DNA from: Paraburkholderia kururiensis JCM 10599 = LMG 19447
GTDB taxonomy: Bacteria > Pseudomonadota > Gammaproteobacteria > Burkholderiales > Burkholderiaceae
Direction of reading: 5' to 3'
Length of the DNA stretch: 64,000 nt
NCBI RefSeq assembly: GCF_003986935.1
Contig: NZ_RJZE01000004.1
Span: 62,001 to 126,000, forward strand
Shown: one piece after another, positions 1 to 9,198 of the stretch
How positions within the stretch are numbered: position 1 is the first letter of the stretch
Layout: the number at the start of each line of letters is the position of its first letter
The notes under the pieces: model-generated
What the model saw: only the letters and a program-made list of their open reading frames with translations
The model's database searches: none
What the model was told of the DNA's origin: nothing
Position numbers and translations under genes: made by a program

Positions 1-57
1 TTTCGCTGCGGTTGCGCTTTTCTTCGATTGCGTTTTCGACGTCGATTTCGCGGCCAT
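1..57 (-). CDS. N-terminal fragment of a lysine/alanine-rich protein (cut by window edge)
   Basis: A minus-strand ATG at 57-55 follows an AGGAG ribosome binding site eight bases upstream and stays open to the window edge for 19 codons. The visible N-terminus is rich in Lys, Ser, Ala and Thr (MAAKSTSKTQSKKSATAAK). Such basic tails begin several Burkholderia protein types, including SWIB-like, histone-like and DUF3175 proteins, but 19 residues cannot separate these. The ribosome binding site and lysine codon run are seen directly. Any function would be a guess. Confidence 0.6.
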   Translation of the reverse strand, partial: MAAKSTSKTQSKKSATAAK

Positions 58-175
58 GGGGCGTTCTCCTGTCGGTGGGCATCGGGCTGCAAGTCGCGGC
101 GGCGCCATCGGGCACGGCGCGCGGCGTGCTGCGTACGACAGGAAGGCGGGGGGAAAGTGCCGTGCAGGGAGCGGT

Positions 176-240
176 GAAAAAAGCAGCGAAAAAGCAGCGA
201 AAAAGCAGCGAAAAAGCAGCGAAAAAGCAGCGAAAAAGCG
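176..240. repeat. 11-bp tandem repeat, about six copies
   Basis: The unit GAAAAAGCAGC repeats head to tail about 5.8 times; the first unit has one extra A and the last is cut short. It lies between the divergent/convergent small genes at the left edge. The plus-strand frames across it would give a Lys/Ser-rich tail, but no credible gene reads through it. It looks like a slippage-prone microsatellite-like array. Confidence 0.85.
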
Positions 241-328
241 GGGAAGGAGCGTGAAAGACGTGTGAAAGAAGCGGCGATTGCACCGCTTCCCGGTCGACTC
301 GTTCAGCCGCGTCGTTTAGCCGAAGCAC

Positions 329-547
329 TCAATCAAAGCAGTTCCTGAACGCCACCGCGGCGATCACCGGCACGGAAAGCACCAGCGGAATCGCGAAGTA
401 GGGCACTTCGAGGTCCACGACCCAGCTATAGACCAGCCAACCGATTCCGGCACCGAGCGTGGCGAGCCCCACGAGCACCGTGAGGATATTGAGCACGAGG
501 TTCGACGGGCGCCAGCGCGGTCGTTCCTCTTTGGAAGACGTCTTCAT
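329..547 (-). CDS. Small two-TM membrane protein, unknown function
   Basis: This 72-residue protein has a charged N-terminus (KTSSKEERPRWR) followed by two hydrophobic segments at about residues 17-42 and 50-68, which predicts a small inner-membrane protein with a short cytoplasmic head. I do not recognise a named family. No partner gene is adjacent: upstream on this strand is the long empty stretch before pelA. The two clean membrane helices separated by a short acidic loop (VVDLEVPY) argue that it is real rather than a chance open frame. Confidence 0.6.
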   Translation of the reverse strand: MKTSSKEERPRWRPSNLVLNILTVLVGLATLGAGIGWLVYSWVVDLEVPYFAIPLVLSVPVIAAVAFRNCFD

Positions 548-1375
548 CGCAGTTCCGGCGCAATGCGCGGCAAGGGGACAACGGGATATGCGATGAATTT
601 TACTCTGCGGTGAGGCAGCGACGCATGGGGACTATCGGCACGGTCCGGGCGCGGACGTGTCCTCGGGCGTCGACTGAAAGCTATCCGTCGCGGCTTCATG
701 CTCACCGGTTTCTTGCCACGCATGAATCGCAACGCGAAGCGCACGGGTTTCAGCATCGTTTGCGGGCGCGGTCGCCATCACGCGCCGGTTCGCCCCATTT
801 GCGGCTTTTCGGGGACGCATTGACGTATCCGCTCTCGGACTGCCGCCCCATTTCTGGCCACATTTCCGGCCATATTTCCCACGTAATTCCCGGGCTCATG
901 CGAATGGATGTCCGCCAATGCGAAACGCCGGTGTTGTAATGTCGCGACATTTCAAAAGAAAAGGCGCGGTCGAAATGCGCAAATGCGAAAACGTTTGCGC
1001 TTGTTTAGTTTCAAGTATTTGAAGCGGGTTGTTAAAACCGCGTGATGGGCGAAAACCACGTCAGCTAACAAAGTTTGACGCTTGAACAAAATACTCCGCC
1101 ATGCTCATGCGGTTAGAATCCACGCGCAGGACAGAACAGGCGCGAGGCGCGATTCGGTAGGACGAGGCCGGCAGAGGCTCGCCGCGGGGTGCGGCGGGGA
1201 TATTGCCAGCGCACCGGAAAAATGGACGCAGTAGCGAATTTCCGGTGAAATACACGAATTGCGAAGACCTGGATTCACGATAAGCAACATTCCGGACGCA
1301 CGCGGCCGCATTCGAATTTTGCCGCAATCGCATTGCGCGAATTTGATGAGCGCCCGGCGACCATAAAAGGGCAGG
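548..1375. other. Long gap upstream of pelA; no gene seen
   Basis: About 830 bases carry no convincing coding sequence. At 977-1000 there is a dyad (GCGCAAA, ten bases, TTTGCGC). At about 850-880 there is a short imperfect 12-bp direct repeat containing TTTCCGGCCA-like units. The stretch 930-1080 is richer in A and T than its surroundings and is a plausible place for the pel promoter and regulator sites, but I cannot assign -35/-10 boxes with confidence. Confidence 0.5.
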
Positions 1376-4273
1376 ATGTTGACGACGAAGAAGAACGCCG
1401 GGCAATACGGCGGTAATGAGAGCAGGTGCCGGGGGGCTCATTTTCAGCGCGCGGCTGCGGGCTTTTCGGCCGCATTTTTCATTGCGCTGGCTGTCAATGC
1501 CGTGCCGTCGCGTGTGCTCGCTCAAGAAGCGCAGGTGACGGCGGCCGGTGGCGAATCTCGCGCCCACGCAAGCACGCAGGAAAGCAAGGAAAGCCCGCGT
1601 CCGAACATTGCCTTCTTCGACGGTGCCGATCCGCCCGTCGATTTGCTGCAGGCATTCGACGCCGTGGTGCTCGACCCCTCGCGCGGCTTCGATCCCGCCG
1701 CGCACCCCCTGCCGCACACGCTCTGGCTGGCCCGAACCGACACGGCGAACGCGGGCACGCAGGTTCTTCCCTACGTCGAGTCGCTCTGGCAGAAAGGCTA
1801 TCGCGGCTTTCTGCTCGACACGCCCGCCGCCGTCGAAGCCTTCGACGCCATTCACGCCGCGCATCCCGAAGCGCGCCTCATCATCGGCGGCAGTCATCCG
1901 TTGCAGGCCGCGCGGCCTCATGCTGGGGCGGCCGGCGGCCTTCGTGCGGGCGCGGCCGGCGGCCTTCGTGCGAGCGCGGCCGGCGGCCTGTATGCCGTGG
2001 TGGGCGGCTCGCTAGTGAAGGGCGGCGCCTCCGCGGACAACGCCTCTACGGACAACGCATCGGCCGGCACAACAGACCAGCCCCCCACGCTCGCCGAGGC
2101 ACGCGCCTTCACCGAACAAACCGGCGTGCCCGTCATCTCCATCGATTACTGCCAGCGTACCGACCGCGCCTGCGCACGCGACACGGCGGCGAAGGCCCTC
2201 GCGGCCGGCGTGCTGCCCTACGCGACGGACCCGGCGCGCGACATCGTGGGCATCGGCGCCATCGAGGTGCTGCCGCGCAAGGTGCTCGTCGTGCAGGACC
2301 GCGACCCGAAGGCGAATCTCGACATCACGCCGGGCGTGGACTATGTGTCGACGCCGCTTAACTACCTGGGCTACGACGTCGAGTTCGCCGACTTCAACGC
2401 GCCGCTGCCGCGCGACGTGACGCCCGACCGCTACGCGGGCGTCGTGGTGTGGATCACCGGCAACTCGGTGCCGAACCCCGTGCAGTGGGAGCGCTGGCTC
2501 GGCGCGCGCATTGCCGACCACGTGAAGGTGGCGGTGTTCGGCCACTTCGGCTTCGACGCCGCCAACGACATGGGCCCGCAGCTCGACCTGCTGCCGGTGG
2601 CCGGCAGGCCGGCCGGCGCGCTTTCGGTGGTGGTACGCGACCCGATGATGGGCTTCGAAGTGGACCCGCGTGCCGATCCGCGCGACCTCGCAGGCCTGCG
2701 CGCGGGCGCGAAAAGCCGGCCGCTGCTGCGGCTGTCGGCGGGCGACGGCGTGGTCTTCGATCAGGCCGCCATCACGCCGTGGGGCGGCTTTACGCTCGAC
2801 CCCTACGCCGTCTACACGCTCGATGCCATTTCGCAGGACCGCTGGGCCATCAATCCGATGGCGTTCCTCAAGGACGCGCTGCGCCTGTCGCCCATGCCGT
2901 CGCCCAACGTGACCACCGAAAACGGCCGGCGCCTTTTCATGTCGCACGTGGACGGCGACGGTTTTGCCTCGCGCACCGAGTTTCCCGGCCCCGACTTCTC
3001 GGGCGAAGCGCTCTACGAGCGCATCTTCACGAAGTACAAGGTGCCGATGACGCTCTCCGTCATCGAAGGCGAAGTGGGTCCCGCGGGCCTGCATCCCGAC
3101 ATCTCGCCGCGGCTCGAACAGATCGCGCGCAAGATGTTCGCGCTGCCGTACGTGGAGATCGGCTCGCACACGTACTCGCATCCGTTCCGCTGGGACTGGC
3201 TGGACCTCGTCACGGGCAAGCGCATCGACAACGGCGAATCCGACGACGGCTTCTCGCTCAACATCCCAGGCTACAAGTTCAACATCGACCGCGAGATCAC
3301 CGGCACCATCGACTACATCAACTCGCGGCTCGCGCCCCCCGGCAAGCGCACCATGGTGCTGCAGTGGCCTGGCGACTGCCAGCCGCCCGGCGTGATTGTG
3401 CGCAAGGTCTACGCGGCACACGTCTACAACATCAACGGCGGCGACACGATCATCACGAAGTCGGCGCCCAGCTGGACGAACATTGCGCCCATCGGCGTGG
3501 AGAAGGGCACGGGGCCTGACTCGTTCCAGCTCTACGCACCCAACCAGGACGAGAACGTCTACACGAACGACTGGCTCGGCCCGTTCTACGGCTTCACGCG
3601 CGTGCTCGAAACGTTCGACATGACGGATCGCCCGTATCGCTTCAAGCCCATCGACGTCTACTACCACATGTACAGCGGCACGAAGATCGCGTCGCTGCGG
3701 GCGCTCGACCAGATTTTCGCGGCGGTCTTGAAGCAACCCGTGCTGCCCGTGCATATCACCGACTACGCGCGCAAGGCGCTCGACTGGCGCACTTTCGCGG
3801 TGGCGCGCGAGGTGGACGGCAGCGGCTGGCGCGTGCGCGGCAACGGCGAAGTGCGCGAGCTGCGCTGGCCGCAGACGCAGGCGCCGGACCTCGCCACGGC
3901 CACGGGCGTGACGGGCTATAGCGACGGACCGGACGGCACCTACGTGCACATCGACGGCGGTAGCGCGCGCTTTGCGTTCGAACCCGTGGGCACTCAAAGC
4001 GGCACGGATGCAGGCCCGCGCGCGCTGCCCTACATCGCCGAGGCCAACGGCTTCGTGCGCAACTTCCGCCGCACCGCGAACGGCATGACCTTCGACTTCG
4101 GCGGCTACTACGAACCGTTCGTGCGCATTGCCAACGGTGCGCGCTGCACGGCGAGCGTCGCGGGCCGCGCGGTGGCCGCACGGCGCGACGGGGCGTTCCT
4201 GCGCTTCGATACGCCGGGCGTGGCGGGCGAAACGGTGGACTATCAACCCGTGAGCGTGACCTGTGGCAACTGA
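1376..4273 (+). CDS. pelA: PelA: Pel polysaccharide deacetylase with a degenerate hydrolase domain
   Basis: PelA is the periplasmic enzyme that de-N-acetylates Pel exopolysaccharide before export; in Pseudomonas aeruginosa it also has an endo-alpha-1,4-galactosaminidase domain (GH166). Length 965 residues fits (948 there). A signal-like hydrophobic stretch at about 28-49 ends near VLAQE. The deacetylase half keeps its metal site: HVDGDG with Asp526/Asp528 and the HxxxH pair His598/His602. The N-terminal hydrolase half (about 76-300) looks inactive. About 45 residues found in the stand-alone homologue at 14683 are missing, its FLDTLDS motif reads LLDTPAA (146-152), and the position of the catalytic Glu is Gly210/Gly211. 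A three-fold eight-residue repeat (183-205) sits just before that site. The ATG at 1376 has an AGGGCAGG-like site very close to it. The frame overlaps pelB by 11 bases. Confidence 0.93.
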   Translation: MLTTKKNAGQYGGNESRCRGAHFQRAAAGFSAAFFIALAVNAVPSRVLAQEAQVTAAGGESRAHASTQESKESPRPNIAFFDGADPPVDLLQAFDAVVLDPSRGFDPAAHPLPHTLWLARTDTANAGTQVLPYVESLWQKGYRGFLLDTPAAVEAFDAIHAAHPEARLIIGGSHPLQAARPHAGAAGGLRAGAAGGLRASAAGGLYAVVGGSLVKGGASADNASTDNASAGTTDQPPTLAEARAFTEQTGVPVISIDYCQRTDRACARDTAAKALAAGVLPYATDPARDIVGIGAIEVLPRKVLVVQDRDPKANLDITPGVDYVSTPLNYLGYDVEFADFNAPLPRDVTPDRYAGVVVWITGNSVPNPVQWERWLGARIADHVKVAVFGHFGFDAANDMGPQLDLLPVAGRPAGALSVVVRDPMMGFEVDPRADPRDLAGLRAGAKSRPLLRLSAGDGVVFDQAAITPWGGFTLDPYAVYTLDAISQDRWAINPMAFLKDALRLSPMPSPNVTTENGRRLFMSHVDGDGFASRTEFPGPDFSGEALYERIFTKYKVPMTLSVIEGEVGPAGLHPDISPRLEQIARKMFALPYVEIGSHTYSHPFRWDWLDLVTGKRIDNGESDDGFSLNIPGYKFNIDREITGTIDYINSRLAPPGKRTMVLQWPGDCQPPGVIVRKVYAAHVYNINGGDTIITKSAPSWTNIAPIGVEKGTGPDSFQLYAPNQDENVYTNDWLGPFYGFTRVLETFDMTDRPYRFKPIDVYYHMYSGTKIASLRALDQIFAAVLKQPVLPVHITDYARKALDWRTFAVAREVDGSGWRVRGNGEVRELRWPQTQAPDLATATGVTGYSDGPDGTYVHIDGGSARFAFEPVGTQSGTDAGPRALPYIAEANGFVRNFRRTANGMTFDFGGYYEPFVRIANGARCTASVAGRAVAARRDGAFLRFDTPGVAGETVDYQPVSVTCGN
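1922..1990. repeat. 24-bp in-frame tandem repeat inside pelA
   Basis: Nearly three copies of a 24-base unit encode AGAAGGLR, AGAAGGLR and ASAAGGL (PelA residues 183-205). The array lies inside the decayed hydrolase domain, just before the position where active homologues carry the catalytic glutamate. Copy-number change would keep the reading frame. Confidence 0.85.
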
Positions 4274-7200
4274 GCGCTCATCCCTTCGTCCCGTCCAGGG
4301 CGCGCATGGCGCCGTGCAGGTGCGCGCGGCGTTGCCCGCGAAGCGCCCGCGCATCGCACCGCTCTGGCTCGTGCTGCTGATGGCCGGCGTGGTGGTGCTC
4401 ACGCTCTACGCCGCGTGGCCGGGCGGCGGCCTGCGGGCGCGCGTGGCCACGTCGCCCACGAGCGCGCTGAGCGTCGCCTATCTCGAAGCGTGGCTGCGTG
4501 TACAGCCCGACAATGAGGAGTTCCTGCAACTGCTCGGCACGCAGTATCGCGAAGTGGGGCGGCTTGACGACGCGCTTCGCGTCGCGCAGCGCATGGCGCG
4601 CTCGCAGAGTCCCGACATGCGGCGCGCGGCGCTGCTGCTGCGCCTTGGCATCGACGAGCAGAAAGCCTTTGCGTACCCCGAAGGCAGCCGCGAGCGCGAG
4701 GAAGCGCTCGAACAGGTGCGCGAGGAACTGCACGCCGCCGCGGCCATGCAATGGGACACGGACGACCTGCAACACCTCGCGTCGCGCGCCGCGGCCACGG
4801 GCACGCCCGCGCTCGCACGCGATCTGTATGCGCGGCTTTCGCAGCAGGACGCGGCGGGGCGCCGCCAGTGGGATGAAGCGCTGGTCCGCTACGCTGTGGA
4901 AACGGGCGCGTATCGCGAAGCGGCCGACGCGTACTTCCGCCTGCAAGACAGCGCGACGACGCTCGACGCGCGGCGCAGCGCATTCCTCTCCGGCATTCGT
5001 ACGCTGCAGGCGGGCAATCTGCTCGCCGATGCGCTCGAGGCGGCCCAGCAACACGCGGGCGCGCTCGAAAACGACAAAGCGACGCTGATCGTGCTGCTCA
5101 ACCTGGCGCGTGCCGCGCAGCGGCCGGATCTCGTGGACCGTTATGCGAAGGCGCTGGCGAAATACGCGGCAGCGCGGCCATTGCCATTGCCGGAAGACAC
5201 GCAGCGTGCGGCGCGGTTTGCTTACATGGATGGCCCGGTCGTGGTGGCGAACGCGCGCGGCATGCGCGAGCCGGCGGGCCTGTACGTCGCAGCGTGGCGT
5301 GAGGGATTCGGCGCGCGCATCGTGCGGGTAGCGGCGTCGGCACCGGCACCGCAGGCCTCGGCCGCAGCGCCGGCTTCGGCTGCGTCCGCCAACACAGCCG
5401 CCACTGCAGCCGCCAACACAGCCGCCACCGCAGCCGCCACGGCAGCCGCAAAGCCCGCCGCTTCCAGCGCCCCCGGCTCGACCGACGACGTCGCGAGCCT
5501 CGTCTTCACCTCGTTTGTCGAATCGCGCGATCTCGACAACGCGCAGAAGATCGCCGAACAACAGGTGGCGCGGCATCCCGATTCGGCGCTGTGGTTAAAG
5601 CGCCTCGCGCAGGTGGCCGAGTGGAACCACGCGCCCGCGCTCGCGCTGAAGACGTGGCTTGCCTACGCGCGCACCTCAAACGATGCCGAGGCGTGGCAGA
5701 CCGTGCAGCGCATGGCGCCCATGCTCAACGACGACGAAGCGTACCTCGCCGCCATGATCCACGCGTCGGCCGCCGCGCCCGCCGACATGAAGCTCGTGGA
5801 CGCCGTGACCTCCACCTACGAGCGGCTGGGCCGCCCCGAGGACGGGCTCGCGTTCCTGCGCGCCCATCCGCGCGACGGCGCGGGCGATGCCGTTGACGAA
5901 CGCATCGCCACGCTCGCCGAGCGCGCGGGCCATGACGATCAGGCGCTCGCCGTCTACCGGCAGCTGCTGGCGCGTCATCCGGGCAACACGCTCTATGCCG
6001 TGCGGGCCGCGAGCCTGCTCTTTCGCCGCAGCGACTTCGCGGGTGCCTACGCGACGCTGCAAAAGTCGTACGACGCGGCGAAAGACGACGACGTGCTCTA
6101 CTGGCGCAACTACGCGCAGGTCGCGCGGCTGCTGCAAAAGGACAGCGGCGCGAACGACGCCTACCGCCATCTGCTCGCGGGCGGCAAGGAAAGCCCCGAC
6201 GACCTCGCCGCGATGACCTACTTCTACAGCGCCTGGCCGCTCGATGCGGGCCGCACCGCCGAGCTTCAGTACCGGCGCGACGGCACCGTGCGCGCGCTGC
6301 AGCTCGCGCTCTTCAACTACACGAGTGCGCGTGCCTGGGACCGCGCGGCCGCGCTGCTCGCAAGCCTCACGCCGAAGCAGCGCGAGCAGGCCGAAGCGTC
6401 GGTGGAATTTCTCACCACGCGCGCCGAGTACGAACGGCAGATCGACCACGTCGCGGACGCACTACGCGACCTCGAACGCGCGGTCACGCTGCCGGGCGCC
6501 ACGGACGACGCCCGCGCCGCGCTCTTGTGGACGCTCGTCGACGACGGCAACGACACCGCGCTCAAGAGCGCGCGCTGGCAGTGGTGCGAGAACGCGCAGC
6601 AGTTGCCCGCGCTGTGGGGACCGTGCGCGGCGGCCCTGATGCGCATGGACCGACCTGTGGCGGCATTGCGTCTGTTGCGCCTGCAATCGGCCACGATGCA
6701 GCGCGACCCGCTCTGGCTGCTCACCTACGCCGATGCCGAGGAACAGGCGGGGCACCCCGACCTCGCGCGCTCCATTCGCCGTCATGTGTGGCGCCGGCTG
6801 CAGCGCGAGAACCCGGCGACGCTCGCGGCAACCGGGCAGGTGGCGAAGACCGGGCTGCTGCAGGACGAAGACATGCGCGAGCAGTTGAGCGGCCGGCGCG
6901 TGACGCTCGCGCAGACCTTCGAGCGTGCCGATGTTTCGCTGGCGCTGCTCGATGACCTGATTGCGTCGGACGCGGGCCGCGCCGGGAGCGGCAAGGGCGG
7001 CAACGGCCAGCCGCAGCCGGAGCAGCGCACGCTGCTGGGCAACACGCCGGGCCTGCTGCCGTTGCATCCGGCGAACACGGGCGGCAAAGCAGCCGCTCAA
7101 CCCGTCGACCCCCAACGCCTGAAGTCGGCGGTCGCCAAGGACGTGGCGCTCGCGTGGGCGCTCTCGCAGGAAGCGAATCCGCTTGCCAAGCGCTGGCTCG

Positions 7201-8375
7201 CGCAGCAGTATGCGAACCGGCTCGCGCAGCCTGCCGACGCACGGCTCACGCTCGCGCTCGCCGACGGCGACACGGCCACGATGGAACGTCTGCTCGACGA
7301 GGAGGGCGGCAAGCTGCCCGTCACGTCGCGCATCGACGCGTCGATTGCCGTGGATCGTCCCACCGATGCCGAGCAGCTCGCCTTCAATGCGCTCGAAGGC
7401 GCGCCGGACAACACGGACTACCAGACGCGCCTGACCGACACGGCGCTCGCCTGGCCGCAATCCATCGACGCCGACATCTCGAACCACATCGAGCATCCGC
7501 TCGACTACACGGAGCTAGCTCTGTCGGCGAGCCGCAAGCTGACGGGGCGCTACCTCGTGGGCGTGACGAGCGTGCAGCGCTTCCAGCATTCGGCCGACGA
7601 GACCCAGCTCGTGAACGTGCCCGCGCAGGACCGCTCGATCGGCTTCTACGTGGAGCGGCGCACCAACGACACGTCGGTCACGCTCACGGGCGGCCGGCGC
7701 GAAGGGCTCGACAGCTTCTATACGGCCAACGTCGAGGCGGAAGTGGGCCGCAACTCGCCCGTCACCTTCACCGTGCGCGCGGGCCGCAACCAGACGGCGA
7801 CCGAATCGCAGGCGCTGCTGGTGGGCGGCATGAAGGACAACGTGGCCGGCACGCTGCTCTGGAACGTCACGCCGCGCTGGTACGTGTCGGGCAACGTGGA
7901 GGCCGACCGCTTCTACAGCCAGGCGCGCAACTACCTGGGCAGCGGCGTGCTGACGACCGGCGAGATCGGCTACCGCATTCGCACCACGTACCCCGACTAC
8001 ACGCTGCGCGTGGTCGGCACGCGCGGCAGCTACGGCGCAAGCGGCGCCGCGGACGCGCTGATTTCGCGGCTCCTGCCCGCTACGGCCGGGCCCGCGACGG
8101 CCGCGACCTTCGTGCCCCAGACCTACGCGCAGTACGGCTTCTTCGCCAGTGTGGGCGGCGCACTGCGCGAGCAGTACACGCACGCGTGGCGGCCGTTTGC
8201 GGAAGTGGGCATCGTCCACGACTCGCTGCAGGGCTGGGGCCCGCAACTGAGCGCGGGCGTGGCGGGCAGTGTGTTCGGCGGCGACCATGCCGCTGTCTAC
8301 GTGGAGTATCAGCGCGTGTCGCAACTCGGCACTTCGGTGCGGGTGATCGGCGGGCGCTACAGCTGGTTCTATTGA
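4263..8375 (+). CDS. pelB: PelB: outer-membrane export porin with TPR superhelix
   Basis: PelB links the periplasmic modification step to export: an N-terminal membrane anchor, a long tetratricopeptide scaffold that binds PelA, and a C-terminal beta-barrel through which Pel leaves the cell. Here there is one TM helix at about residues 36-55, TPR-like helical pairs from about 65 to 1070, and a beta-rich tail from about 1090 that ends in aromatic residues (SWFY), as outer-membrane barrels do. At 1370 residues it is longer than the P. aeruginosa protein (1193). Part of the extra length is an Ala/Thr-rich linker at about 360-400 made of AATAA repeats. The start is GTG at 4263, inside the end of pelA. 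Confidence 0.93.
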   Translation: MATERSSLRPVQGAHGAVQVRAALPAKRPRIAPLWLVLLMAGVVVLTLYAAWPGGGLRARVATSPTSALSVAYLEAWLRVQPDNEEFLQLLGTQYREVGRLDDALRVAQRMARSQSPDMRRAALLLRLGIDEQKAFAYPEGSREREEALEQVREELHAAAAMQWDTDDLQHLASRAAATGTPALARDLYARLSQQDAAGRRQWDEALVRYAVETGAYREAADAYFRLQDSATTLDARRSAFLSGIRTLQAGNLLADALEAAQQHAGALENDKATLIVLLNLARAAQRPDLVDRYAKALAKYAAARPLPLPEDTQRAARFAYMDGPVVVANARGMREPAGLYVAAWREGFGARIVRVAASAPAPQASAAAPASAASANTAATAAANTAATAAATAAAKPAASSAPGSTDDVASLVFTSFVESRDLDNAQKIAEQQVARHPDSALWLKRLAQVAEWNHAPALALKTWLAYARTSNDAEAWQTVQRMAPMLNDDEAYLAAMIHASAAAPADMKLVDAVTSTYERLGRPEDGLAFLRAHPRDGAGDAVDERIATLAERAGHDDQALAVYRQLLARHPGNTLYAVRAASLLFRRSDFAGAYATLQKSYDAAKDDDVLYWRNYAQVARLLQKDSGANDAYRHLLAGGKESPDDLAAMTYFYSAWPLDAGRTAELQYRRDGTVRALQLALFNYTSARAWDRAAALLASLTPKQREQAEASVEFLTTRAEYERQIDHVADALRDLERAVTLPGATDDARAALLWTLVDDGNDTALKSARWQWCENAQQLPALWGPCAAALMRMDRPVAALRLLRLQSATMQRDPLWLLTYADAEEQAGHPDLARSIRRHVWRRLQRENPATLAATGQVAKTGLLQDEDMREQLSGRRVTLAQTFERADVSLALLDDLIASDAGRAGSGKGGNGQPQPEQRTLLGNTPGLLPLHPANTGGKAAAQPVDPQRLKSAVAKDVALAWALSQEANPLAKRWLAQQYANRLAQPADARLTLALADGDTATMERLLDEEGGKLPVTSRIDASIAVDRPTDAEQLAFNALEGAPDNTDYQTRLTDTALAWPQSIDADISNHIEHPLDYTELALSASRKLTGRYLVGVTSVQRFQHSADETQLVNVPAQDRSIGFYVERRTNDTSVTLTGGRREGLDSFYTANVEAEVGRNSPVTFTVRAGRNQTATESQALLVGGMKDNVAGTLLWNVTPRWYVSGNVEADRFYSQARNYLGSGVLTTGEIGYRIRTTYPDYTLRVVGTRGSYGASGAADALISRLLPATAGPATAATFVPQTYAQYGFFASVGGALREQYTHAWRPFAEVGIVHDSLQGWGPQLSAGVAGSVFGGDHAAVYVEYQRVSQLGTSVRVIGGRYSWFY

Positions 8376-8516
8376 GGCAGGCGAGCGGAGCGGCGAAGGC
8401 GAAGGTTCGCGGGACCGCTCCGGCAGAAACTGGCAGAAACGGGCAGACCCGGGCAGACCGTCGAACGGCGCTGCCCGCGAGCCGGCCAGATGCGAAGTAT
8501 CTTGAGGAGAATATCA

Positions 8517-9086
8517 ATGAAAGAAGAACGTGGTTCGTGGTTCGCGCGGTTTGTTCCGATGGTCTCGCGCGCGTCGTTGTTCGTCGCCGCGGCGGCACTG
8601 ATCGCCGCGTGCGGCACCGTCCGGCAGACCAGCGCGCCGGCTCTTTCGGCACGCGATGCAGTGGCTGTGGCGTCTATCGCCAACTACACTGAAACGCCCG
8701 CGGCGGGTCGCAGCACCGAAGCTATCGCGGCCAGCGTGCTGCGCGCCAACGGCTTGACCGACGTGCGCGTGGCGCCCGCCGGCACGGGCGGCGGCGCAGC
8801 GCTCTTCGATACGGCGCAGCGCGCGGACATGGACCAGCAGCTCGAATGGGCGCGCTCGCAGCAGGTCCGCTACGTGCTGACGGGCGCGGTGGAAGAGTGG
8901 CGCTACAAGGCCGGCGTGGACGGCGAGCCCGTGGTGGGCCTCACGTTCGAACTCGTCGACGTGCAGTCGGGCCACATCGTGTGGAGTTCGACGGGTTCGA
9001 AGAGCGGCTGGAGCCGTTCGAGCCTCGCGAGCGTGGCGACGTCGCTGATCGGCAACGTGCTCTCGCCGCTCTCGGTGCGCCGTTGA
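8517..9086 (+). CDS. pelC: PelC: outer-membrane lipoprotein of the Pel exporter
   Basis: PelC forms a lipoprotein ring on the periplasmic face of the outer membrane that funnels Pel toward the PelB barrel. I chose ATG 8517 because GAGGAG lies eight bases upstream; an in-frame ATG at 8490 lacks such a site. The 189-residue product has a signal peptide ending in a lipobox (LIAAC, lipidated Cys32). Its mature region has the PelC/TolB-N-like alternating pattern, including VRYVLTGAVEEW and GHIVWSS. It follows pelB after about 140 bases, where a 10-12 bp repeat (about 8423-8460, GGCAGAAAC-like units) is found. Confidence 0.92.
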   Translation: MKEERGSWFARFVPMVSRASLFVAAAALIAACGTVRQTSAPALSARDAVAVASIANYTETPAAGRSTEAIAASVLRANGLTDVRVAPAGTGGGAALFDTAQRADMDQQLEWARSQQVRYVLTGAVEEWRYKAGVDGEPVVGLTFELVDVQSGHIVWSSTGSKSGWSRSSLASVATSLIGNVLSPLSVRR

Positions 9087-9198
9087 TCTTGCTTCTCGTG
9101 GGACGTTGCGCGGTGCCTCATATGCCACATGAGGTGGCACATCAGCCGGTGCCGCGCGGCGCACGCCCCGTTGTCCGATCGCTCACAGGAAATCAGCC

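Noticed and set aside
176-240. CRISPR-like array
   Set aside because: The units are contiguous without spacers, so it is a simple tandem repeat; no cas genes are seen.
1061-1921. A minus-strand frame upstream of and overlapping pelA
   Set aside because: It overlaps the pelA 5' end, has no ribosome site and reads as low-complexity translation of a GC-rich strand.
2012-4402. A 796-codon minus-strand open frame antisense to pelA
   Set aside because: Arg/His-rich antisense shadow of a GC-rich gene with no recognisable domain; pelA on the plus strand has clear motifs.
9123-9139. TGCCAC/GTGGCA hairpin between pelC and pelD as a terminator
   Set aside because: Only a six-base stem with no T-run, and the operon continues in the same direction.
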